Position numbers and translations under genes: made by a program
Shown: positions 32,147 to 40,006 of the stretch, piece after piece
Position numbering within the stretch: the stretch's first letter is position 1
Layout of the letters: each line of letters begins with the position of its first letter
Source of the DNA: CAYSPT01 sp964432985
Lineage (GTDB): Bacteria > Muiribacteriota > CAYSPT01
DNA length: 63,378 nucleotides
Reading direction: 5' to 3'
Assembly (NCBI GenBank): GCA_964432985.1
Contig: CAYSPT010000029.1
Coordinates: 1-63,378 of the forward strand
Notes under the pieces: generated by a model
What the model was told of the DNA's origin: nothing
Databases searched by the model: none
Seen by the model: the letters and a program-made list of their open reading frames with translations, nothing else

Positions 32147-33949
32147 ATGAGAATAAATCTGGGACTGAAACTGACGCTTCTTTTCTTGGTTTTAAGCATA
32201 ATTCCGGTTTCCATTATCAGTTATCAAGCGTATGAGCTTGGAAAACTTTCCAGTGAAGACATGGTAATTGCCCATCTCACTTCGATTGCCGAGATCAAGA
32301 AAACAGAACTGAACAACTGGTTTGCCACCCAGATCGAAGATGTGAGTATGCTGACCAATGATATTGGACCATTAGATTCCCAAAAACTTTCTTTCATACT
32401 AGACCATAAGGACTACCATCGTCTTTTTGTGGCGGATTCTTCTGGAAAAATCGTGACTTCGAGCAAGAACAACGATGTTGGGAAAATTCTGGAGTGCAAA
32501 GATCTGCTCAAGGCTGCAACTACCAGAGAGATTTATATCAAGGATATTTTCCAGTCGGACGACGGCCGAACGCTGATGGTCTTTGCCGCCCCTATCTTTT
32601 CGCTCGACCTGTTCACACACCGGCGGACAATGAATGTATTAGGCATAATGGTAGCGGAAATTGATATGGAAAACACCCTTTTCCCGAGTATCCGGAAGTG
32701 GCCGGGAATGGGCGCCACGGGAGAAGTTTTTCTGGTGAGAAAAGAAGCGGATAATGCAGTCTTCCTTTCCAACCTGAGAAAAATGGAAAACTCTGCGTTT
32801 AATCTGCGAATCCCCTTCGATTCGAAAATTGCCAGGGCGGCAATCTTCGCCGCATCGGGCGATGAAGGAATACTGCGGGGAAAAAATTACCGGTCCGTGG
32901 AAGCATTGTCGGCTTACCGAAGTGTTCCCCTCACAGGGTGGGGGCTGGTGGCTCAAATGGACACCGATGAGGCTTTTGCCTCAATCGTGGAGCTGCGAAA
33001 CAAAATACTCGTAGCCAGCCTGTTATTGATGTCCATATCTATAGTCGTATTTTTACTGGCATCCCGCATTATCACCAGGCCGGTTCTCATGTTGAAGCAA
33101 TTGACGGAAGAGGTTGGCAAAGACAGATTGGATGCGGAAATCGAGGTTTTGTCGAACGATGAACTGGGTGACCTGGAGGCAAGTTTCAACCAGATGGTAA
33201 ACAGCCTGCAAAAGACACGGGAAGCATTGGAACGTTCTAATCAAGAACTCGAGCAGTTCGCCTACGTCACTTCCCATGATCTGCAAGAACCCCTCAGAGC
33301 GGTGTCGGGCTTTCTGCAATTGCTGCAAAAGGAATATGGCGAAAACCTCGACGAGAAAGCTGAGCATTACATTCAACGATCGTGTGCCGCCGCAGTAAGG
33401 ATGAGAGAACTGATTCAAAGTCTGCTGTCATACTCGCGACTGCACCGCCAGGCAAAGCCAATGGCCCCCGTGGACTGTGAGGTGGTGCTCGACCGGGTCA
33501 TAGCGAATCTCGAGATGTCGATAAGGGAGAGTGACGCCCACGTTTCTCGGGATCCCCTACCCACGGTGATGGGTGATTCTTCCCAGATCGGGCAGGTTTT
33601 TCAGAACCTCATAGGGAACTCTATCAAGTTCAGAGGAGACAAGACTCCGGAAATCCACCTTGGGGCCCGTGACCAAAATGGTGAATGGGTGCTGTCGGTA
33701 AGAGACAACGGAATAGGCATTGAAAGTGAATACACTGAGCAGATCTACAGAATTTTCCAGAGACTTCACAGCAGGAGCAAATATCCAGGTACCGGTATGG
33801 GATTAGCCATATGTAAGAATATTGTCGAGCGGCATGGTGGAAGAATCTGGTTTGAGTCGGATCCCGGAAACGGATCGACGTTCTTTTTCACCCTCCCGGA
33901 CGCTGGTCCGTCTCCTGCAGTAGAAAATTTGCAAGGGCACGGTGAATAA
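32147..33949 (+). CDS. Transmembrane sensor histidine kinase (Cache-HAMP-HisKA)
   Basis: A 600-residue two-helix membrane kinase. TM1 is at about 8-28, followed by a Cache-like periplasmic sensor (about 35-280), TM2 (about 287-307) and HAMP (about 307-360). HisKA carries phospho-acceptor His377 in VTSHDLQEPLRAV, the form common in phytochrome-type kinases. The ATPase domain has the N box NLIGNSIKFRG, G1 DNGIGIE and G2 GTGMGLAICK. It is complete and should be active. The preceding binding-protein gene and the following response regulator make a three-gene signalling unit. Confidence 0.94.
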   Translation: MRINLGLKLTLLFLVLSIIPVSIISYQAYELGKLSSEDMVIAHLTSIAEIKKTELNNWFATQIEDVSMLTNDIGPLDSQKLSFILDHKDYHRLFVADSSGKIVTSSKNNDVGKILECKDLLKAATTREIYIKDIFQSDDGRTLMVFAAPIFSLDLFTHRRTMNVLGIMVAEIDMENTLFPSIRKWPGMGATGEVFLVRKEADNAVFLSNLRKMENSAFNLRIPFDSKIARAAIFAASGDEGILRGKNYRSVEALSAYRSVPLTGWGLVAQMDTDEAFASIVELRNKILVASLLLMSISIVVFLLASRIITRPVLMLKQLTEEVGKDRLDAEIEVLSNDELGDLEASFNQMVNSLQKTREALERSNQELEQFAYVTSHDLQEPLRAVSGFLQLLQKEYGENLDEKAEHYIQRSCAAAVRMRELIQSLLSYSRLHRQAKPMAPVDCEVVLDRVIANLEMSIRESDAHVSRDPLPTVMGDSSQIGQVFQNLIGNSIKFRGDKTPEIHLGARDQNGEWVLSVRDNGIGIESEYTEQIYRIFQRLHSRSKYPGTGMGLAICKNIVERHGGRIWFESDPGNGSTFFFTLPDAGPSPAVENLQGHGE

Positions 33950-33952
33950 TAT

Positions 33953-34414
33953 ATGATTAACAGTATGAATAGTCCTGGCAGAAGTGATTCAACTATTAAA
34001 ATTCTCCTGGTCGAGGACAATCCGGACGACGTGGAACTGACTATTGCCGCCATGAAGGAAGCCAAGATCAAGAATGTTGTTTTTACCGTGGAGGATGGAG
34101 TGGAAGCGCTTGAATTCCTTCACCGCCAGGGAGAGTACGAAAATGCTCCACGGCCTGATCTTATCCTGCTTGACCTGAACCTTCCCCGGAAAAACGGTCG
34201 GCAGGTATTGGCGGAAATCAAGACTGACGAAAGCCTGCGACGCATACCGGTTGTGGTTTTGACAATGTCACGTGATGATAAAGATATTCTTCAAGCTTAT
34301 GACCTTCATGCCAACTGCTACATTACCAAACCAGTGGATTTGGACCAGTTCACCACCATAGTAAAAAGCATCGACAGTTTCTGGTTTTCCATTGTAAAGT
34401 TACCCGAGGTTTGA
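33953..34414 (+). CDS. Rcp1-like single-domain response regulator
   Basis: A 153-residue CheY-like receiver without an output domain. Acidic pocket EDNPDD, phospho-acceptor Asp74 in ILLDLNLPRKNG, switch Thr/Ser in VVLTMSRDDKD, and Lys126 in YITKP. The spacing and LPRKNG motif resemble the small regulators paired with phytochrome-type kinases (Rcp1 group). It starts 3 bases after the kinase stop and is its likely partner. Its target is unknown and may be a protein rather than DNA. Confidence 0.94.
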   Translation: MINSMNSPGRSDSTIKILLVEDNPDDVELTIAAMKEAKIKNVVFTVEDGVEALEFLHRQGEYENAPRPDLILLDLNLPRKNGRQVLAEIKTDESLRRIPVVVLTMSRDDKDILQAYDLHANCYITKPVDLDQFTTIVKSIDSFWFSIVKLPEV

Positions 34415-34434
34415 AGGCCAGGTTTTGCAGCGGC

Positions 34435-36426
34435 TTATTTGTGGTTCAGGCGTTGCTGCAGGTTGGTGAGAACAGTTTGTATGTTCTCGTTTTCCGGATC
34501 AAGTGAGAGAGCTTTCTTGAAGCAGTCTGCCGCCTGGAGATAATCTTTCAAACGCACATTGAGATTTCCTCTTCGAACGTAGTAGGGAACCAGAATTTTA
34601 TTTTCAAAAAACGGTGAAAACCGCTCAGCACGGGTCATGTACTCCGCCGCCAGGCGCAGGTTCTGTTCCCCTTCATAGTGATCATCTGATGCTATTCCCC
34701 GCTTTTCGAGACGGGCGGCCGTATTGAGATGGCCAAGACCGTAATACGAAAGGATTCTCCGCTCCGGCAGAGCTACCGCTCGCAGGGGAACGGCACGGTG
34801 GCCAAGATTATAGTCCCTCCATTCGCTTTCGACCGGGGCCCATTCGCTTTCCCGGGTACGGCTAACCGTATAGCCGATTCCTCGCGGATGGAGGGTGAAC
34901 TCCCCGGGAAGACCCGGGTCACTGCTCGAAACCAGGTAAAAGGTAAACGCCGCGCTGTTCTTTTCCACCAGCGCAGCGGTTCTGAGGCGCCTGTTAAGGT
35001 CAACTGACCGGACAGAACGGGGCAGTGGTGGAAACTCGATTTCCGGAAACAAGCGCACAAGCTCTTCAATGTACCATTTCAGACAGAGCATCCGGGTGCA
35101 CACTATCCCGGGATTCATCTTCCGCCAGCGGGGTTTGGTCCTGGCCACGCTCCACAAGGGGAAGTAATTATCATCATGATCGGTGAGAAATATAGTTGCT
35201 TCCGTCCCGGCTGTCTTGAGGATATTCTCAGAAAAATGGTACGCCACCTGGTCAAAGCGCCGGGAACCTGATGAGACCGCCGCACCCGTCCAGCAGACCA
35301 CGGCGGTCACGGCCGCGGTTATCACAATCCTGGTTTTCCACAGGGTGGGGGGAGCATCTGCATGACCACTAATTGACCTTATCACCCGTTCAAATCCCAG
35401 TCCTGCTCCACCATAGAGAAGTAGAAGATACGGAACCATAAACGGTTTGATGGCAGAAAGCGCCGCCTCGCTTCGCCCGTAGTTGACCACCAGAACCATA
35501 CCTACCCCTGAAAAAAGAATTCCCAGTCCCAGCAACCACCTGTCACGGCGGCGGATACTCCTGTCCGCCAGGCCAAACACGAGCAATACTATAAGTATAA
35601 AGCGGCCATGGTGGCCGGACTCCCGTGCTAATATCCACAATTGGCCAAGCGTCCTGGGAAATGACCTGTTGGGCGACCAACTCACACCGTACTGTCCCCG
35701 GGACACCACATTCCACAAAGCCCTGGCCGTGGCCGGACGGCTCCAGTTTGCTTCGGGATTTGACAGGGAACGTACCGGCAATACCAGGAAAACAGACAGC
35801 CCTATTCCAAGGACCGACGCGGCAAGAACAACGTTTTTACCACTGCGAAAGGTTTTCTTTCCTGAAAATATAAGAATCAACGGAGCAAGCAGGGCAAACC
35901 AGTAATGACACGCCAGCCCCAGACCAAGAAACAGCCAACCCGCCAGCCAGCGGCCGCAACGGACGGGTCCGGCACCGGGACGTTCTGAACAAGACCAGAT
36001 AAACAGCACAGTCAACAAACCGGCAAGAGCGTAGACTTCGGCTGACAGTCCCTGAGCAAAAATAACCGGAGCGGTAAAAGCCGCCAGGGCAGCCAGCAGG
36101 GCGGTCAACCGGCTCAGGCCGAATGTCCCCAGCAAATGACACAGCATCATTGCCGTACAACTCGATATAAACGCACATGACAGATTAACCCTGAAGGCCA
36201 CATCGCCACAGGGAATGCAGGTAAAAATCCTGCCCAATAGGGCAAATACGGGGTATCCGGGTGGATGAGGAACTCCCAGGCTCCAGGCGGCGAGAATCAG
36301 TTCTCCCGAATCACCGGCCACCACCGTGGGAGCCATTGCCCTCAGCGATAGGGCAAAAGCAGTCAAGAACACGAGAAGAGGGATATCGAATCGAAATCGT
36401 ACGGGTCCAGCTGTGTGCTTCTTCAC
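34435..36426 (-). CDS. DUF2723 membrane protein (glycosyltransferase-like) with TPR tail
   Basis: A 663-residue membrane protein. The family signature VAGDSGELILAAWSLGVPHPPGYPVFALLG is at residues 35-65, with about ten further helices up to residue 380. The DUF2723 family is related to GT-C protein O-mannosyltransferases that use lipid-linked sugars. The C-terminal part (about 400-663) is soluble and ends in TPR-like helices (LKDYLQAADCFKKALSLDPENENIQ). GTG 36426 overlaps the stop of the small upstream gene as GTGA. The sugar and acceptor are unknown. Confidence 0.9.
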   Translation of the reverse strand: MKKHTAGPVRFRFDIPLLVFLTAFALSLRAMAPTVVAGDSGELILAAWSLGVPHPPGYPVFALLGRIFTCIPCGDVAFRVNLSCAFISSCTAMMLCHLLGTFGLSRLTALLAALAAFTAPVIFAQGLSAEVYALAGLLTVLFIWSCSERPGAGPVRCGRWLAGWLFLGLGLACHYWFALLAPLILIFSGKKTFRSGKNVVLAASVLGIGLSVFLVLPVRSLSNPEANWSRPATARALWNVVSRGQYGVSWSPNRSFPRTLGQLWILARESGHHGRFILIVLLVFGLADRSIRRRDRWLLGLGILFSGVGMVLVVNYGRSEAALSAIKPFMVPYLLLLYGGAGLGFERVIRSISGHADAPPTLWKTRIVITAAVTAVVCWTGAAVSSGSRRFDQVAYHFSENILKTAGTEATIFLTDHDDNYFPLWSVARTKPRWRKMNPGIVCTRMLCLKWYIEELVRLFPEIEFPPLPRSVRSVDLNRRLRTAALVEKNSAAFTFYLVSSSDPGLPGEFTLHPRGIGYTVSRTRESEWAPVESEWRDYNLGHRAVPLRAVALPERRILSYYGLGHLNTAARLEKRGIASDDHYEGEQNLRLAAEYMTRAERFSPFFENKILVPYYVRRGNLNVRLKDYLQAADCFKKALSLDPENENIQTVLTNLQQRLNHK

Positions 36427-36596
36427 ACCTTGCGCCTGCCGTCAACTGATGCCGCCGGGCTGGGTTCAGCGGCAGACCGGGGGGCCTCAAACAGGGCGAG
36501 CAGGAGATAGATGACAATGAGCAGAACCAGTGCCGTATCAAACAAGTAGACCATCAAAGCCGAATGATACCAGGGGATTCCCACAGCAGTCACCAT
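36423..36596 (-). CDS. Small single-span membrane protein, coupled to DUF2723 gene
   Basis: A 57-residue ORF: short N-terminus (MVTAVGIPWYHSALMVYLFD), one hydrophobic helix (TALVLLIVIYLLLALFE) and a polar, Pro/Ala-rich tail ending DGRRKV. Its TGA stop (36425-36423) overlaps the GTG start of the DUF2723 gene (36426-36424). That arrangement is typical of translational coupling and is the main argument that it is real. No good ribosome site precedes ATG 36596, so expression is uncertain. It could be a small subunit or stabiliser of the glycosyltransferase-like protein. Confidence 0.55.
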   Translation of the reverse strand: MVTAVGIPWYHSALMVYLFDTALVLLIVIYLLLALFEAPRSAAEPSPAASVDGRRKV

Positions 36597-36690
36597 CCAA
36601 ATATATAGCTAATCCGAAAAATGCAGTAGCATTTTGCGGTTTTAAAACCGGAGCAATGTTAGCACATTTGCCTACGATTGCGCAAGGATG

Positions 36691-38115
36691 TCACTTCTCG
36701 GCCGTACCGGCGGCGGTAAGGCGTTGCGACAACTGCCTGGCCACCATCCAGACATCACCGGCTCCCATGGTGATGGTCAACTGTGACGGCAGCAAGTTGT
36801 TGATAAGGAACTGCTCTATTTCACCAAACGAAGGAATGTAAACAGCGTTTCCACCGTTGTGAATGATTTCATTCACCAGATCTCTGGAGTGGATATTCTT
36901 TTTCTCCGCTTCCGAATCCCGGACAAAATAAATATCGGGAACGACGACCAGGTCGGCATCAGAAAATGACCTGGCAAAATCCTTCAGCAGAAATCTGGTC
37001 CGTGAGTGCTGATGAGGCTGGAACACGACCACACTTCGATATTCCGGAAAATACCGCCGGAGACTGGACAGGACGGTGCGGATCTCCGTAGGGTGATGGG
37101 CGTAATCATCCATTACGATCTGGTCCTGATCGCGAAGCAGAAGTTCCATGCGTCTGGAAACTCCACGGAACTCCCCGAGAATTTCAGACGCCTGCCGTGG
37201 TTCGATACCGACTTCAGTGCTTACTGCCAGAGCGCACAGGGTATTCATCAGGTTGTGCTCACCGATCAGTTTCAGCTCGAGATCAACGCTTCTTTTCCCG
37301 GGAAGAACAGCCTTCGCCGAAGTGATACCGGACTTGATAACGATGTCTTCAAGCCGATAGTCACACTCATCCGATACCCCGAACCATTTAATGGAGCACC
37401 CGGCCCCTTCCACCATTTCGTCACGACCGGTAATACAGTCGTTCATCAACAGTACACCGTCCGGTGGTATTTTCCGGATAAATTGCTTGAAGGTAGCTCT
37501 TATTTCATCAATACCACTGTAGCAGTCAAGATGATCCTCTTCGATATTATTAACTACCGCCAGCCAGGGGAAAAGAGCCAGGAACGACCGGCCGTATTCG
37601 CAAGCTTCAGCGACAAAAAAACGGCCATGGCCAACCTGTGACCCGCCCCCCAACTGAGGGACGTTGCCCCCGACGACAAACCCGGGATCGAGCCCGGCCC
37701 GCGTCAAAACGAACGAAACCAGGGCGGTGATGGTAGTCTTTCCATGCGTCCCTGAAATGGCGATCCCTCTCTTTTCCTTCATGAGCATACCAAGCATTTC
37801 GGCATACTTTATGACAGGAATATTTCTGAGCTTGGCGGCAAACATTTCGGGGTTGTCTTCCTTGATAGCGGCAGACCGAACTACCAGCTGTGTACCGGAG
37901 AAGATATTGGCGGAATTGTGCCCATGAAACACCCTGACCCCTTCGTTTTTCAAAACACTTATAATATCGTCGGAAGCCATATCCGATCCGGAAATGCAGT
38001 ATCCCAGCGCAGCCATACTGCCAGCGACTCCGGACATACCTGTCCCACCGATACCAATAAAATGGATAAACCGGTCTTTGTCCAGATCAAGCAACCGACC
38101 TGCAGACTGAACCAC
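36691..38115 (-). CDS. murC: UDP-N-acetylmuramate--L-alanine ligase
   Basis: A 474-residue cytosolic Mur ligase that adds L-alanine to UDP-MurNAc in peptidoglycan synthesis. N-terminal UDP-binding motif FIGIGGTGMSGVA (19-31), ATP-binding loop SGTHGKTT (121-128), central NIEEDHLDCYS and C-terminal VMDDYAHHPTEIR are all present. GTG 38115 is supported by GGAGGT 7 bases upstream. It is not within a dcw-type cluster: neighbours are a DUF2723 gene and fliS. Confidence 0.96.
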   Translation of the reverse strand: MVQSAGRLLDLDKDRFIHFIGIGGTGMSGVAGSMAALGYCISGSDMASDDIISVLKNEGVRVFHGHNSANIFSGTQLVVRSAAIKEDNPEMFAAKLRNIPVIKYAEMLGMLMKEKRGIAISGTHGKTTITALVSFVLTRAGLDPGFVVGGNVPQLGGGSQVGHGRFFVAEACEYGRSFLALFPWLAVVNNIEEDHLDCYSGIDEIRATFKQFIRKIPPDGVLLMNDCITGRDEMVEGAGCSIKWFGVSDECDYRLEDIVIKSGITSAKAVLPGKRSVDLELKLIGEHNLMNTLCALAVSTEVGIEPRQASEILGEFRGVSRRMELLLRDQDQIVMDDYAHHPTEIRTVLSSLRRYFPEYRSVVVFQPHQHSRTRFLLKDFARSFSDADLVVVPDIYFVRDSEAEKKNIHSRDLVNEIIHNGGNAVYIPSFGEIEQFLINNLLPSQLTITMGAGDVWMVARQLSQRLTAAGTAEK

Positions 38116-38169
38116 TCACAACACCTCCCGCTCCTCACGGTATTGTTATCATGTTACCCGCTCCCCTTG

Positions 38170-38218
38170 CAAGGTAGTTAAAGACTGATTGACTATTTTA
38201 CCTTGTCCGTACTATGAT
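38170..38218 (+). promoter_or_regulatory. fliS operon promoter with flanking inverted repeat
   Basis: TTGACT (38189-38194), 18-bp spacer, TATGAT (38213-38218). A 7-bp inverted repeat CAAGGTA/TACCTTG (38170-38176 and 38199-38205) brackets the -35 box and is a candidate operator. The predicted leader is about 60 bases. Confidence 0.55.
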
Positions 38219-38283
38219 ATTTGGGTTACAATAAGCCCTCGGATACGTTTTACGATAAAAGATTTAGAGAGCAGGTTTGAGCG

Positions 38284-38745
38284 TTGGAAGGGAAAAACAA
38301 GCACCGGGAAAATCAAGTTAAATTGATACTTATGCTGTACGACGGAGTTATCAAACTTCTTCAAGAGGCACTGGACCGACTCGAGGAAAAACGTTACGAC
38401 GTTGTCAATGACTCTCTTGTTCAATCTCAGAAGATACTGACCGAGCTGATGCTTTCCCTCGATCTCGATGTGGGAGAAACCGCTCTTAATCTCTTTATAT
38501 TGTATGACTCATTTCACGAAAAACTGGTCGAAGCCAATGTTCAAAAAAATGGCACGCTGATCAACGAGGTGAAAGATACGCTTATCGGTCTGAGGAAGAT
38601 CTGGGAAGAAGCTTCTCTTCTGGACATTGCAGCGGTTGAGGCTGCACAGAAGGAAGAACCCGGAACAAATCCGCAGGAGCAACCGAGCGATAATAACCAA
38701 AAAGGGACAAAGGATGGGACAACAAGGCAAGAATTCGACTTCTAA
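38284..38745 (+). CDS. fliS: Flagellar export chaperone FliS-like protein
   Basis: A 153-residue helical protein. FliS binds flagellin in the cytosol and prevents premature assembly. The family pattern NQVKLILMLYDGVIKLLQEALDRL is at residues 10-33, followed by four-helix-bundle segments. The tail (125-153) is polar and Gln/Asn/Asp-rich. Start TTG 38284 is the earliest available and places the conserved N-terminus normally. The usual partner genes fliC, fliD and flgM are not adjacent. The next gene overlaps it by 32 bp. Confidence 0.8.
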   Translation: MEGKNKHRENQVKLILMLYDGVIKLLQEALDRLEEKRYDVVNDSLVQSQKILTELMLSLDLDVGETALNLFILYDSFHEKLVEANVQKNGTLINEVKDTLIGLRKIWEEASLLDIAAVEAAQKEEPGTNPQEQPSDNNQKGTKDGTTRQEFDF

Positions 38746-39280
38746 GGGTCCTTCTCTCTCCGTTCGAGCTATTTCCGCTTCAAAAAGTAATGTGAACGTA
38801 TTCGGTGTCGGGCGAGGAGAACTGCGCGATTTCAGCAAATTCTTTGCCGCACCTGCCAAGAAAATCACCGCCATTTTCCCCCTTACAGAATCCCGACGCA
38901 AAGGTGATGAGTTATTTACATCCGGCCTTATCGCCTGGGATGAGGGGAGCCACAGAGAGGCTTTCAGCGCCTGGGAGAAAGCACGTAAAGCTTATTTGCA
39001 ACGTCTTCGTTATCACGGTGGTGATGCCGAAACTCATTACCGTCTGTTTGACATAGCGTTTAAAACGGGCGACATGTCAGAAGCAGAACGGTATTCATTG
39101 TCGGCCACGCAACGATATGAACAAGAACTGGGACTCAATCCCAGCAAAGACAAAATCATATACGAGCGGATGGCTGAAATATGCGGAAAAATGGGCTGGT
39201 ATGACCTCCAGCAGGAATACCAGGCTGAAGCCGAGCAAATTTTAGAACGTGGTTTTGGTTCTTATTTTGCTCCTTTCTAA
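38714..39280 (+). CDS. TPR-like helical protein of unknown function
   Basis: A 188-residue soluble protein. After a polar, Ser/Lys-rich N-terminus (about 1-50), helical pairs resembling TPRs follow: GDELFTSGLIAWDEGSHREAFSAW, AETHYRLFDIAFKTGDMSEAERYSLSA and KIIYERMAEICGKMGWYDLQQEY. The start ATG 38714 follows AAAGGGACAAAGG and lies inside the 3' end of fliS. It may be a cofactor for the flagellar export step or for the downstream sigma factor (inference from position only). Confidence 0.7.
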   Translation: MGQQGKNSTSKGPSLSVRAISASKSNVNVFGVGRGELRDFSKFFAAPAKKITAIFPLTESRRKGDELFTSGLIAWDEGSHREAFSAWEKARKAYLQRLRYHGGDAETHYRLFDIAFKTGDMSEAERYSLSATQRYEQELGLNPSKDKIIYERMAEICGKMGWYDLQQEYQAEAEQILERGFGSYFAPF

Positions 39281-39303
39281 ACCTTACTCCTCCTTCATGC
39301 GTA
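39280..39303 (+). promoter_or_regulatory. Possible ECF-type promoter of the sigma gene
   Basis: AAC at 39280-39282 and CGTA at 39300-39303 are separated by 17 bases, the AAC-n16/17-CGT layout of many autoregulated ECF promoters. It sits 37 bases before the sigma ATG. The motif is short, so this is a weak call. Confidence 0.3.
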
Positions 39304-39339
39304 AACATGTTGCGGGAGGAGTCAGAAGGTGCGATACCA

Positions 39340-39969
39340 ATGGAACAAAACGTACCTGACGAGATACTTATGAACAACTACGCTCAAGGAGATGTCCTGT
39401 CTTTTGAAGTACTCGTCAAACGGCACGAAAAATCCATGTACAACTATATTCTGAGAATCCTTAAGGATTACTCGCTGGCCGAGGATGTTTTGCAGGAAAC
39501 ATTTCTCAGGGTGGTCAGACACGCCTCGCGATACCGTCCCGATGCCAAATTCACCACCTGGTTGTACCGTATAGCCAGGAACCTGTGCATCGATAAAATA
39601 CGGAGGAAGAAAATAAGAAACTATATATCCATGTCGGTACCGGTAAGAAGCTATGAGGGTTCGGAAACAACGCTGGAGGATTGCCTGCCAAGCGGAGATC
39701 CGCCGCCCGAAGAAATCGCCCAGGTACATGAACTGGAAGAAGCGATAGAGGAAGCCCTTGCCCAGCTGCCGACACCGCAGCGCGAAGTTTTTCTCTTCCG
39801 TCATCAGGTCGGGCTGTCGTTCAAAGAAATCTCAGATGTCATGGAATGTCCGGAGGCAACTGCCAAAAGCAGGATGAGATATGCTCTCATGCGCATTCGT
39901 GAACACCTCGAAAGAGGGCAGTTCCTGGAAGGAACAATATCTGAACGCACTGGAGAGGGAGCAGCATGA
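39340..39969 (+). CDS. ECF (group 4) RNA polymerase sigma factor
   Basis: A 209-residue sigma factor with region 2 (FEVLVKRHEKSMYNYILRIL...EDVLQETFLRVVRHASRYRPDAKFTTWLYRIARNLCIDKIRR) and region 4 (LAQLPTPQREVFLFRHQVGLSFKEISDVMECPEATAKSRMRYALMRIREHL). Regions 1 and 3 are absent, as in the ECF group. ATG 39340 follows AAGGT. The stop overlaps a mini-ORF start as ATGA, and the anti-sigma gene follows. It probably controls an envelope or surface-related regulon. Confidence 0.95.
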   Translation: MEQNVPDEILMNNYAQGDVLSFEVLVKRHEKSMYNYILRILKDYSLAEDVLQETFLRVVRHASRYRPDAKFTTWLYRIARNLCIDKIRRKKIRNYISMSVPVRSYEGSETTLEDCLPSGDPPPEEIAQVHELEEAIEEALAQLPTPQREVFLFRHQVGLSFKEISDVMECPEATAKSRMRYALMRIREHLERGQFLEGTISERTGEGAA

Positions 39970-40006
39970 ACCCGGGGAGCAACATGAACGAGGGAGCAAC
40001 ATGAAC
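39955..40006 (+). repeat. Triplicated ribosome-site/ATG unit
   Basis: Three copies of a GGGAGCARCATGAAC unit start near 39955, 39974 and 39990. Each supplies a purine-rich site followed by an ATG. The second and third ATGs are not in the same frame. Confidence 0.85.
39966..40004 (+). CDS. 12-residue leader mini-ORF between sigma and anti-sigma genes
   Basis: ATG 39966 overlaps the sigma stop as ATGA and opens a 12-codon frame (MNPGSNMNEGAT). Its TGA at 40002-40004 overlaps the anti-sigma ATG at 40001 as another ATGA. The frame is exact on both sides and is preceded by GAGGGAG. It may relay ribosomes from the sigma gene to the anti-sigma gene and so set their ratio. The peptide itself need not have a function. 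Confidence 0.45.
   Translation: MNPGSNMNEGAT

Noticed and set aside
38627..38713. Longer N-terminus for the TPR-like protein (start at 38627)
   Set aside because: The added residues are Arg-rich, lie within fliS, and lack a ribosome site. ATG 38714 has a purine-rich site.
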